Shown: positions 1 through 5,966, counted from the first letter of the stretch. The stretch is 7,272 nt of DNA from Clostridia bacterium (GCA_017466005.1 JAFTUZ010000023.1:1-7272); one strand, 5' to 3'. Program-made: numbers and translations. The notes: generated by a model from the sequence alone, not told the origin.

Positions 1-182
1 AAGATATGCAAAAAGAAAAAGCCGAAAAAGCAAAACAACAAGCCGAACAAGGGCAAGCAGTGGTAGATGCAATAAAAGCACAAGCCGAAGCAAAACAAAA
101 CCAAGAAGCAAATGATGCAAATAACAAAAATAGCAAAAACCCAACAAGTGATGGTGCTTCTGGTAATGGCGACTTTATGTAA
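1..182 (+). CDS. C-terminal fragment of an unidentified Lys/Gln/Ala-rich protein (5' end outside window)
   Basis: Reading frame 3 is open from the window edge to the TAA at 180-182, giving 59 residues. The first ~40 residues are rich in K, E, Q and A (repeats such as KAEKAKQQAEQ and KAQAEAKQNQEA), typical of a charged helix or coiled coil. The last ~20 (NNKNSKNPTSDGASGNGDFM) are polar and probably disordered. A terminator hairpin starts about 30 nt after the stop, as expected for a real gene end. The other two frames are closed by stops within the segment. No domain is visible, so no function is assigned. Tails like this occur on structural, secreted and phage proteins alike. The gene is transcribed separately from rplU. 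Confidence 0.7.
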   Translation, partial: DMQKEKAEKAKQQAEQGQAVVDAIKAQAEAKQNQEANDANNKNSKNPTSDGASGNGDFM

Positions 183-210
183 TAGTTACATAAATATTAC
201 AAATTAATTA

Positions 211-237
211 AAAGCATAGGAAAAACCTATGTTTTTT
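211..237 (+). terminator. Intrinsic terminator after the first partial gene
   Basis: CATAGG (215-220) pairs with CCTATG (226-231) across an AAAAA loop. The stem can be extended by A-T and G-U pairs to 211-220/226-235, and it is followed by a T-rich run (232-237, then ATTTTT). It lies about 30 nt past the TAA at 182. Confidence 0.8.
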
Positions 238-375
238 ATTTTTGTGTAAATATTTTGGTAATATTAAACTAGTTAGTTTTGTTTAAATTTTAAAAACCTA
301 TTTTTAAATTTTATATATTAAAGTAAAATTGCATAATTTTGTTAGATAGTTAAGGGGCTAATTTTAAATTATGGG
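238..375. other. AT-rich intergenic spacer without recognisable gene
   Basis: This stretch between the terminator and the rplU promoter is almost pure A/T. It has no ribosome binding site followed by a credible frame and no GC-containing structure. Only low-complexity A/T patches and very short chance palindromes were seen. It may act as an UP-element-like A/T tract for the strong promoter that follows; that is inference. Confidence 0.5.
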
Positions 376-404
376 TTGACATAAAAAACAAAATGTGGTA
401 TTAT
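376..404 (+). promoter_or_regulatory. Strong sigma-A-type promoter of the rplU operon
   Basis: A perfect -35 TTGACA (376-381), a 17-nt spacer and a -10 TATTAT (399-404), with a TGG extended -10 element at 396-398. Transcription should start near G411. This gives an untranslated leader of about 85 nt before the rplU ATG. A near-consensus promoter fits a ribosomal protein operon. Confidence 0.85.
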
Positions 405-410
405 TAACTT

Positions 411-490
411 GTTATCCGCGTGGAAAAGGCTTTTTAAAAACTTTACTATAAAGTGCCTTTGTTCAGCGAGATTGGAGAGAGGAGGGAATA
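411..490 (+). promoter_or_regulatory. Structured 5' leader of rplU mRNA, probable L21 leader
   Basis: Between the predicted transcription start (about 411) and the rplU start codon lies a GC-richer, foldable segment. A perfect hairpin ACTTTA/TAAAGT (440-445/449-454, loop CTA) stacks directly on AAAGGC/GCCTTT (425-430/455-460), with the 9 nt 431-439 bulged on one side. An outer CGC/GCG pairing (417-419/466-468) may close it. The segment ends in the ribosome binding site GGAGGG (481-486). Low-GC Gram-positives are known to carry an autoregulatory L21 leader family (Rfam L21_leader) at exactly this place. Position and structure agree with that, but I could not score the covariance model. Translating this stretch as part of L21 from an upstream TTG would be wrong. 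Confidence 0.6.
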
Positions 491-495
491 AACTG

Positions 496-801
496 ATGTA
501 TGCTATTATAAAAACTGGCGGAAAACAATACAAAGTTCAAGAAGGCGATGTTATCACTGTTGAAAAACTTGATGTAGAAGTTGGTAATAAAGTTGGCTTT
601 GATGCTTTATTGTTTAGTGATGGTAAAACTGTTACAGTTGGTAAACCAATAGTTCCTGGCATTCGTGTTCTTACCGAAGTTGTAGAACACGGTAAAGGCG
701 ACAAATTACAAATTGCTGTTTACAAAAAAATGAACGGACATCACCGTGCACAAGGTCATCGTCAACCTTACACAAAACTTAAAGTTACTTCTATTAAATA
801 G
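496..801 (+). CDS. rplU: 50S ribosomal protein L21
   Basis: L21 is a 23S rRNA-binding protein of the large subunit. The 101-residue product starts MYAIIKTGGKQYKV, the hallmark L21 N-terminus, and carries the C-terminal KKMNGHHRAQGHRQPYTKLKV block with the basic GHRQPYT motif that contacts rRNA. The length matches the usual ~102 residues. The ATG at 496 is chosen because GGAGGG (481-486) lies 9 nt upstream and family homology begins there. In-frame codons upstream from 409 belong to the mRNA leader. It is the first gene of the rplU-prp-rpmA operon, with 15 nt before prp, and is likely under leader-mediated feedback control. Confidence 0.97.
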   Translation: MYAIIKTGGKQYKVQEGDVITVEKLDVEVGNKVGFDALLFSDGKTVTVGKPIVPGIRVLTEVVEHGKGDKLQIAVYKKMNGHHRAQGHRQPYTKLKVTSIK

Positions 802-816
802 TTAGGAGTTATTGTT

Positions 817-1155
817 TTGACAAAAATTTTAGTTATTAAAACAAACGATAGGTTTGAAAAAATTATCTGCGAAGGACACACAGGCTATGGTGTGCAAGGT
901 GAAGATATTGTTTGCAGTGCTGTTTCTAGCATTGTTCAAACAGCCGCTTTGGGTATGCTTACTGTTGCTGCCGCACCTGTTAGTGTTATTCGTGATGATG
1001 AAAAAGCTTATTTTGAAATAGTTATTCCAGGCAATTTATCGCAAGATGTTATGCATGATGTGCAAGTTATATTTGGCACAATGTTGTGTGGTATTAGCGA
1101 TTTGGCTGAAGAATACAGTGATTTTATTGAATTGGAGGTTCAAAATGTTTATTAA
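817..1155 (+). CDS. prp: Ribosomal-processing cysteine protease Prp
   Basis: Prp is the cysteine protease that cuts the N-terminal extension off ribosomal protein L27 in Firmicutes and relatives. The 112-residue protein has the family motif [19 protein letters not shown], with the predicted catalytic dyad His21 and Cys33, and the usual length. Translation starts at a TTG (817), supported by TTAGGAG (802-808) 8 nt upstream and by homology beginning at TKILV; no ATG is available before the active-site motif. It sits between rplU (15-nt gap) and rpmA (11-bp overlap), the conserved order known from Bacillus (ysxB) and Staphylococcus. The rare start codon and tight packing may keep Prp below its substrate L27; that part is inference. 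Confidence 0.95.
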   Translation: MTKILVIKTNDRFEKIICEGHTGYGVQGEDIVCSAVSSIVQTAALGMLTVAAAPVSVIRDDEKAYFEIVIPGNLSQDVMHDVQVIFGTMLCGISDLAEEYSDFIELEVQNVY

Positions 1156-1426
1156 CATTCAACTGTTCGCCCACAAGAAAGGACAGGGTAGCAGTAAGAA
1201 CGGCCGTGATAGTGAATCTAAACGTTTAGGTGTTAAACGTAGTGATGGAACTTTTGTTAAAGCAGGAGAAATTCTTGTTCGTCAACGCGGAACCGCTTAC
1301 CACCCAGGCACAAATGTTGGGCTTGGTCGTGACCACACTTTGTATGCGTTAATTTCTGGTGTTGTTAAATTTGAACGCACTAAAGAAAACAAAAGACGTG
1401 TTAGTGTTTACGCCGAAGAAAAATAA
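1145..1426 (+). CDS. rpmA: 50S ribosomal protein L27, precursor with Prp-cleaved N-terminus
   Basis: L27 lies at the peptidyl-transferase centre, where its N-terminal tail reaches the tRNA acceptor ends. The 93-residue precursor begins [20 protein letters not shown]. The NIQLF-A block matches the known Prp recognition site (LNLQFFA in Staphylococcus aureus), so cleavage is expected after Phe8, leaving an 85-residue mature protein with the canonical AHKKG start. The conserved core ([43 protein letters not shown]) is complete. The ATG at 1145 is set by GGAGG (1134-1138) 6 nt upstream; it overlaps the end of prp by 11 bp, which suggests translational coupling. It is the last gene of the operon, followed by a terminator. 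Confidence 0.97.
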   Translation: MFINIQLFAHKKGQGSSKNGRDSESKRLGVKRSDGTFVKAGEILVRQRGTAYHPGTNVGLGRDHTLYALISGVVKFERTKENKRRVSVYAEEK

Positions 1427-1430
1427 TATT

Positions 1431-1457
1431 AAAACCACAAAAATTTGTGGTTTTTTT
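1431..1457 (+). terminator. Intrinsic terminator of the rplU-prp-rpmA operon
   Basis: AAAACCACAAA (1431-1441) pairs perfectly with TTTGTGGTTTT (1444-1454), followed by a continuous T run to 1457. It begins 4 nt after the rpmA stop. Confidence 0.9.
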
Positions 1458-1491
1458 ATTTTGCCAATTTTTAGTTAAAGTGTTTAAATGT

Positions 1492-1520
1492 TTGTATTTT
1501 TAATGCTTTTGTGTTAAAAT
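1492..1520 (+). promoter_or_regulatory. Probable promoter of the ogg-NYN unit
   Basis: The -10 is TAAAAT (1515-1520), preceded by TGT (1512-1514) as an extended -10 element. A weak -35 TTGTAT (1492-1497) lies at 17-nt spacing. It is downstream of the rpmA terminator and 27 nt before the ogg ATG, giving a predicted start near 1527. The weak -35 suggests modest expression. Confidence 0.55.
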
Positions 1521-1547
1521 ATTTAAGAAAATTATAAAGAGAGAGTT

Positions 1548-2384
1548 ATGGAATACGAAATAACAAAAGATGAAATTATAGTTAAAAATGCCACAACATT
1601 CAATCCAAAAGCCACTTTAGAAAGCGGGCAAATGTTTAGATTTGAGTGCAAAAACGATATTTATTCTGTTTTTGCTGGGGCAGAATTTGCTAAAATAATA
1701 CAAGAAAGCCCAGAAAATTATAGAATTATTACACAAAATCCTAAATTTTTTGTAAATTATTTTGACTTTAACACCGATTATGATATAATACAAAAAGAAC
1801 TTTCTAAGTTCGATGCAGTAAAACCTGCGTTGCAATTTGCCAAAGGGGTTAGGATTTTAAAGCAAGATATTTTTGAAACTTTGGTTTGTTTTATAATTTC
1901 TGCAAATAATAATATTAAGCGAATTAAAAAAAGTGTTGGATTAATTTGTGAAAATTTTGGAACAAAAACCAGCTGGGGCTATGCTTTTCCAACTCCACAG
2001 CAATTAAAGCGGGCAACCGAAAGTGATTTTGTTAAATTTGGGCTAGGTTATCGCGCACCTTATATGGTAGATACAGTTGCAAAAATAGTAAGTGGTTGGA
2101 ATTTGGAAGAAATTAAAAATCTTCCAACAGAAAAGGCTAGGGAAAAGTTGCTTACATTAAAAGGGGTAGGCCCTAAAGTTGCGGATTGTATTTTGTTATT
2201 TGGTGCAGGTAAAAAAGATGTTTTTCCTGTGGATACTTGGATAGAGAAGGTGTGGCACGACCAGTTTAATGGGCAAACAACCAATCGTAAACAAATTGCA
2301 AAAGAACTTGTGAATACGTTTCAGGATTATTCTGGTATTTGTCAACAATACATGTTTTACTATAAAAGAGAATTAAAAATATAG
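1548..2384 (+). CDS. ogg: OGG1-type 8-oxoguanine DNA glycosylase / AP lyase (HhH-GPD)
   Basis: This base-excision repair enzyme removes 8-oxoguanine opposite C and nicks the abasic site. The 278-residue protein has the three parts of OGG1: an N-terminal TBP-like domain (about 1-100) with SGQMFRFE at 26-33; the SANNNIKRI loop (118-126), equivalent to the NNN-containing loop of human OGG1; and the HhH-GPD core with LKGVGPKVADC (204-214) and FPVDTW (226-231). Lys210 corresponds to the catalytic lysine (human K249) and Asp229 to the conserved aspartate (human D268). GYRAPYM (168-174) is also diagnostic. The start ATG at 1548 has only a purine-rich GAGAGAG upstream, so initiation may be weak. The gene is followed after 10 nt by the NYN gene, so the two are probably co-transcribed. 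The closely related AlkA-like glycosylases lack the SANNN and GYRA signatures. Confidence 0.92.
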   Translation: MEYEITKDEIIVKNATTFNPKATLESGQMFRFECKNDIYSVFAGAEFAKIIQESPENYRIITQNPKFFVNYFDFNTDYDIIQKELSKFDAVKPALQFAKGVRILKQDIFETLVCFIISANNNIKRIKKSVGLICENFGTKTSWGYAFPTPQQLKRATESDFVKFGLGYRAPYMVDTVAKIVSGWNLEEIKNLPTEKAREKLLTLKGVGPKVADCILLFGAGKKDVFPVDTWIEKVWHDQFNGQTTNRKQIAKELVNTFQDYSGICQQYMFYYKRELKI

Positions 2385-2394
2385 GGGTGAAAAA

Positions 2395-3054
2395 ATGAAC
2401 ATTGCACTTTTTATAGACATTGATAATGCAAAAGTAACATTACCGGTGTTTAACAACATTTTACAACAATTAAGAAATCGTGGTAAATTAAGTTTTGTAA
2501 AAGTTTATGGTTTTAACGAAAGAAAACACATCAGATTTGGTGAAGTTATTGAAGAAAATGGTTTTGATACTGCGCCAACAATGAGATTTAAAAAACGTGC
2601 TAAATCTCAACTTGATACAAGAATTATTATAGATTCTGTAAAACTTTTTTATACATCAAAACATATAGATGAATATTGTTTTGTAACTGGTGTAGGTGAT
2701 TTAGTGCCTTTGCTTAGTTTCTTGCGTGCTGGTGGTAAAAGTTTGATTACTATTCAAAGTGATACCATTGATGGTAACGACCATATGTATGATTCACACT
2801 TGGTGTTAGATGTAGCATATACAAGACCAAGCAAACTTTCAAAAACTCAACTTAATGCAAAAATTGCTGCTATTAGCAAACGTTCGCAAGCATTGGCTGA
2901 TGCCGATACTGAAGATAACGATGCTAACAAGCAACGTATTGCACTTATACGTGAAATAGAAGAGTTGTTGGAAGAAAAACCAGATGACCTTGATGAGGAA
3001 GAGGAAGAAATGTTCTCTTCTTTGGAAAGTTTGTTAGAAATCTTGAAAATATAA
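2395..3054 (+). CDS. NYN-domain (LabA/DUF88, PIN-like) protein
   Basis: The 219-residue protein has a NYN fold signature. Strand 1 ends in FIDIDNAK (6-13, acidic Asp8 and Asp10). The mid-domain acidic segment is KSQLDTRIIIDSV (70-82). The terminal block CFVTGVGDLVPLLSFLRAGG (95-114) aligns with the common SGDSDFxPL motif. NYN proteins are PIN-superfamily nucleases that usually act on RNA. Here the first Asp of GDSD is replaced by Val100 while Asp102 remains, so activity is uncertain. Residues 145-219 form a predicted helical tail with a very acidic patch (188-205, mostly Glu/Asp) instead of the OST-HTH domain found in some relatives. The start at 2395 is supported by AGGGGTGA (2383-2390), which overlaps the ogg stop codon. 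It is the last gene before a bidirectional terminator. Confidence 0.85.
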   Translation: MNIALFIDIDNAKVTLPVFNNILQQLRNRGKLSFVKVYGFNERKHIRFGEVIEENGFDTAPTMRFKKRAKSQLDTRIIIDSVKLFYTSKHIDEYCFVTGVGDLVPLLSFLRAGGKSLITIQSDTIDGNDHMYDSHLVLDVAYTRPSKLSKTQLNAKIAAISKRSQALADADTEDNDANKQRIALIREIEELLEEKPDDLDEEEEEMFSSLESLLEILKI

Positions 3055-3085
3055 AAAAAGCAGGAGAACTTCTCCTGCTTTTTTT
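3053..3085. terminator. Symmetrical bidirectional terminator between convergent operons
   Basis: GCAGGAGA (3060-3067) pairs perfectly with TCTCCTGC (3071-3078) across the loop ACT. Seven A residues (3053-3059) precede the stem and seven T residues (3079-3085) follow it, so both strands carry a GC stem with a U run. It overlaps the stop of the NYN gene on the + strand and lies 27 nt past the permease stop on the - strand. Confidence 0.93.
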
Positions 3086-3111
3086 GTGCAACAATATTTT
3101 TACATAGTGTT

Positions 3112-3918
3112 CTAGCGTTTTTTTAATATTGCTTTTTCTATTAAAGCAACCGCAAAATACATAACTGATGCTAGAATACAAAGCAAAATAGTGCTTGCCA
3201 TAACAAGGTCTAGTTTGAACACCTGACTACCATAAACAATTAGATATCCAAGACCTGCCGAACTAACTAGATATTCTCCTATAATAGAGCCTACCCAACT
3301 CATTCCAACATTAATTTTTAATACTGAAACAAAACCGGGTATAGATGCAGGCAAAATTAATTTCCATAAAATTTGAAATTTATTTGCCCCCATAGAGCGC
3401 ATTAGCAAAATTTTTTCTTGGTCACATTCGCGGAAAGTGTTAAGCATGGAAATTATAGTAACTATAATTAAAATTAACACACAAATAGTAACAATACTTT
3501 GAACTCCTGCGCCTACCCATATTATAATTAGTGGACCTAATGCTATTTTTGGCAAACTGTTTAGCACTACAATATATGGGTCAAGTATTCTTCGTAGTGT
3601 ATCACTCCACCAAAGAATTATAGCAATAAGTGTTCCAAGCACAGTGGCAATTACAAAGCCCAGCACTGTTTCGTATAGGGTGATACCCATATGATAAAAC
3701 AAATCTCCGCTTGCATATAAACTGCCAATTGTAGAAATAACACGGCTAGGTGTGCTTGTTATAAAGGTGTTTATCCAGCCAAGCTGACCTGCAATTTCCC
3801 AAAAAGCTATAAATAGTATCAAAATAGAAATTTGGCAAACACCAACAAGCCACTTTTTTCTAGATTTTTGTTGCAGCCATTTCTTATGCTCTAAAGAGTA
3901 ATCAGGCTGTTTTTTCAT
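3112..3918 (-). CDS. ABC transporter permease, SsuC/TauC type (BPD_transp_1)
   Basis: This is the inner-membrane channel subunit of a nitrate/sulfonate/taurine/pyrimidine-precursor-type importer. The 268-residue protein has a basic cytoplasmic N-terminus (1-24), a first membrane segment at about 25-45 and five more hydrophobic stretches between 78 and 262. The EAA coupling loop that docks on the ATPase is seen around 170-195 (LMRSMGANKFQILWKLILP), with the conserved G after the A-rich start. PSRVISTI (57-64) and LNSLPKIALGPLIIIWVG (119-136) are typical of this permease group. The ATG (3918-3916) has AAGGAG (3934-3929) 10 nt upstream and lies inside the end of the ATPase gene (17-bp overlap), indicating coupled translation. 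It is the last gene of the operon. Confidence 0.93.
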   Translation of the reverse strand: MKKQPDYSLEHKKWLQQKSRKKWLVGVCQISILILFIAFWEIAGQLGWINTFITSTPSRVISTIGSLYASGDLFYHMGITLYETVLGFVIATVLGTLIAIILWWSDTLRRILDPYIVVLNSLPKIALGPLIIIWVGAGVQSIVTICVLILIIVTIISMLNTFRECDQEKILLMRSMGANKFQILWKLILPASIPGFVSVLKINVGMSWVGSIIGEYLVSSAGLGYLIVYGSQVFKLDLVMASTILLCILASVMYFAVALIEKAILKKR

Positions 3919-4675
3919 CTTCGTTTAACTCCTTCCAGACCTTGTCTTTAAAAACCTTAAATTGTGGATTTGTCTTTTTATTAGATGGAGTTCCTTCACG
4001 CGAAAAGGGGATTTTAAATTCGGCTTTTATCACGGCAGGGCGTTTAGATAAAACTATAACACGGTCTGCCATACTAACTGCTTCACCAATATCGTGCGTA
4101 ACTAAAATAGAAGTTTTCTTTTCGGCACGAATTATATTAGAAACATCATCAACAACTGTTTGCCTAGTTTGATAATCCAACGCGCTAAATGGTTCATCTA
4201 AAAGTAAAATGTTGGGTTGCAAAACTAATGTGCGAATTAATGCAACACGTTGTCGCATTCCGCCACTAAGTTCTTGTGGATAATTGTTCTTAAAATCAAT
4301 TAAGCCATATTTTTCTAAAAGGTTAAGCATATAAGTTTTGCTTTCGCTAGATTTATCGTGCTGAATTTCAAGCCCTAGTTTTACATTTTGCCATATGGTT
4401 CGCCAAGGAAAAAGTTGGTCGTGTTGAAACATATAACCAATTTTTCCAGTTTTAGTATTAACAGGTTCGCCATTAAGCAAAATTTCGCCACTAGATGGTT
4501 TTAATATTCCAGCAATCAACGAAAGTATAGTGGTTTTACCACAACCAGATGGGCCTACAATTGCAACAAATTCTTCTTTGTCAATACAAATTGAAATATC
4601 TTTTAGTGCAAGTGTTTCGCCTGAATCGGTGTGATAATTAAGCATAACTTTTTTTAACTCTAATAAACAGCTCAT
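3902..4675 (-). CDS. ABC transporter ATP-binding protein, SsuB/TauB type
   Basis: This cytoplasmic ATPase drives the importer formed with the downstream permease and the upstream lipoprotein. All motifs are intact in the 257-residue protein: Walker A GPSGCGKTT (41-49), Q-loop Gln84 in MFQHDQLFPW, signature LSGGM (136-140), Walker B ILLLDEP (156-162), D-loop SALD (164-167) and H-loop His194. The LFPWRTIWQNV stretch after the Q-loop is typical of nitrate/sulfonate-type ATPases. The start at 4675 has AGGAG (4686-4682) 6 nt upstream. The 3' end overlaps the permease start by 17 bp. It is separated from the binding-protein gene by 196 nt containing a hairpin and a possible second promoter. Confidence 0.95.
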   Translation of the reverse strand: MSCLLELKKVMLNYHTDSGETLALKDISICIDKEEFVAIVGPSGCGKTTILSLIAGILKPSSGEILLNGEPVNTKTGKIGYMFQHDQLFPWRTIWQNVKLGLEIQHDKSSESKTYMLNLLEKYGLIDFKNNYPQELSGGMRQRVALIRTLVLQPNILLLDEPFSALDYQTRQTVVDDVSNIIRAEKKTSILVTHDIGEAVSMADRVIVLSKRPAVIKAEFKIPFSREGTPSNKKTNPQFKVFKDKVWKELNEDEKTA

Positions 4676-4706
4676 CAGTTTCTCCTAAAACTTTATCCAC
4701 ATTGTC

Positions 4707-4735
4707 ATTATATTAAGTTTGTAAAAAAAATGTTC
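4707..4735 (-). promoter_or_regulatory. Possible internal promoter of the ATPase-permease pair
   Basis: Read on the minus strand there is a perfect -10 TATAAT (4712-4707), placed so that transcription would start about 25 nt before the ATPase ATG. The -35 region (about 4735-4730, GAACAT) is poor, so this is a candidate only. It would give the ATPase and permease a supply independent of readthrough past the hairpin behind the binding-protein gene. Confidence 0.4.
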
Positions 4736-4837
4736 GCATCTTTATATTGTGATAGCAAAATTTTAGTATTTAAGAATTAATAGGTTTATGATTTAAGTTG
4801 AAATTTAAAGCCTTGTAGTTATAAATTTTATGAATAA

Positions 4838-4875
4838 TTAAAATAAAAACCGCCAATAGGCGATTTTTATTTTAA
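4838..4875 (-). terminator. Terminator or attenuator hairpin after the substrate-binding protein gene
   Basis: CGCC (4851-4854) pairs with GGCG (4859-4862) over the loop AATA. Flanking A/T arms extend the inverted repeat to 4838-4854/4859-4875 with one C-A mismatch. On the minus strand the stem is followed by GGTTTTTATTTTAATTA, a U-rich tail. It overlaps the stop codon of the binding-protein gene (4874-4872), so it probably ends or thins transcription there and keeps the lipoprotein in excess over the membrane subunits. Confidence 0.7.
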
Positions 4876-5864
4876 AGTCCAAGTTCGGTAGCAATTTTTT
4901 GTGCTATAGTATTATCTACAACTTTGTTAAATGCAACACTTCCTTCAAGTTCTCCTGCAAATCTTATAATTTCTTGCAGATGGTTATAGTCGTTTGCATT
5001 TAATACTGGGGTGGTAGCCCACGCATTAATTGCTTGATAACTTTCTACACTACGTTGAATACTTTCATCACTACTATCTGGGAAACTTGGTTTTAAAGCA
5101 CTAACAATGTCTTCCATAGATTCTGTTTGTAAAAATTGATATCCACGGAATACGGCACGCAAGAATTTTTCTGCTTGTTCTGGTTTGTCACTTAAAAATT
5201 TCTCGGTGGCAATAAATCCTGTGTAAGGCACATTTCCACCTAATTCACCAATACTAGCAACAATATAACCTTTGCCAGATGCTTCATAGTCGCTGGCTGT
5301 TGGTTCAAAGATGGTACAATAGTCACCTTTGTTTCCTTCAAATGCGCCAACCATCATACCAAAACTATATTCTAGATTTAAAGTATAATCTTCTCCGGCT
5401 TCAAGTCCGGCAAGGTGTAGGGCATACTGAAGTGTCATTGCAGGCATACCACCAGTTCTACCAGCCAAAACTTCTTTTCCTGCAAGGTCGGTTATTTCAA
5501 AATCTGGCTCATCAACTCTGGAAACCAAGAACGAACCATCACAAGCGGTTAATTGACCAAATACCTTTGGTGTGTTATCTCCTTGGCGTGCCGCATAAAT
5601 TGCTGTTTCTGGTCCGGCAAGACCTATATCAGCATGTCCAGATAAAACGGCAGTCATAACTGTGTCAGAACCATTACCGTTTGTTAATTCAACTTCCAAT
5701 CCTTCTTCTTCAAAATAACCTTCGTTAATGGCTATATAAAGTGGTGCATAAAATATACTGTGAGTAACTTCACTAAGTCTTATCTTGTTGCTGTTATCTC
5801 CACAACCAACAAAACACATCATACTTGTAAAAAGCATTACCAATAATAAAGCAAGTTTTTTCAT
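4872..5864 (-). CDS. ABC transporter substrate-binding lipoprotein, NMT1/SsuA-like
   Basis: This is the extracellular solute receptor of the importer. The 330-residue protein starts with a lipoprotein signal peptide: MKK, a hydrophobic core, and the lipobox FVGC with the lipidated Cys21. The mature part begins with the family block HSIFYAPLYIAINEGYFEEEGLEVEL (35-60). SDTVMTAVLSGHADIGLAGPE (66-86) then follows, as in NMT1/THI5-like and SsuA/TauA binding proteins. Relatives bind alkanesulfonates, taurine, nitrate, pyrimidine thiamin precursors or other small organics; I cannot choose among these. The start has GGAGG (5873-5869) 4 nt upstream. It is the first gene of the importer operon, followed by a terminator-like hairpin and then the ATPase and permease genes. 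No TPP or other riboswitch is visible in its short leader. Confidence 0.93.
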   Translation of the reverse strand: MKKLALLLVMLFTSMMCFVGCGDNSNKIRLSEVTHSIFYAPLYIAINEGYFEEEGLEVELTNGNGSDTVMTAVLSGHADIGLAGPETAIYAARQGDNTPKVFGQLTACDGSFLVSRVDEPDFEITDLAGKEVLAGRTGGMPAMTLQYALHLAGLEAGEDYTLNLEYSFGMMVGAFEGNKGDYCTIFEPTASDYEASGKGYIVASIGELGGNVPYTGFIATEKFLSDKPEQAEKFLRAVFRGYQFLQTESMEDIVSALKPSFPDSSDESIQRSVESYQAINAWATTPVLNANDYNHLQEIIRFAGELEGSVAFNKVVDNTIAQKIATELGL

Positions 5865-5931
5865 TTTTCCTCCATTAGTTTTAGTATATCAAACATTAAT
5901 AAAATAAAAATGCTTGAAAACACCCACGGTT

Positions 5932-5961
5932 ATAATATTCAAATTTGTCGTTTTTTGTTAA
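5932..5961 (-). promoter_or_regulatory. Probable promoter of the ABC importer operon
   Basis: On the minus strand a -35 TTAACA (5961-5956) and a -10 TATTAT (5937-5932) lie 18 nt apart, with a predicted start near 5925 and a leader of about 60 nt. A nearer TATACT (5888-5883) has no usable -35 and would leave almost no leader, so it is less likely. The -35 faces that of the divergent pgsA promoter. Confidence 0.5.
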
Positions 5962-5966
5962 AATCT

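Noticed and set aside
409..495. N-terminal extension of L21 from an upstream TTG
   Set aside because: Family homology starts at the ATG at 496 with a good ribosome binding site, and the extension coincides with the structured mRNA leader.
1046..1144. N-terminal extension of L27 from an upstream ATG inside prp
   Set aside because: It is prp sequence in another frame; GGAGG at 1134-1138 and the Prp cleavage motif fix the start at 1145.
2945..3181. 78-codon minus-strand frame across the shared terminator
   Set aside because: It would run through the bidirectional terminator and the end of the NYN gene; no ribosome binding site or domain.
3942..4172. 76-codon open frame on the + strand inside the ATPase gene
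   Set aside because: Antisense to conserved ATPase codons, no initiation signal, no protein-like features.
5279..5659. 126-codon open frame on the + strand
   Set aside because: It lies wholly inside the binding-protein gene on the other strand, with no ribosome binding site and no recognisable domain; it is an antisense shadow.
5865..5930. Thiamin (TPP) or other riboswitch before the importer operon
   Set aside because: The leader is only about 60 nt and lacks the conserved TPP-riboswitch core sequences; I see no other known riboswitch motif.
5943..5953. Spo0A-box-like TTTGTCG on the + strand between the importer and pgsA
   Set aside because: Only 5 of 7 core positions (TGTCGTT against TGTCGAA), in very A/T-rich DNA; likely chance.
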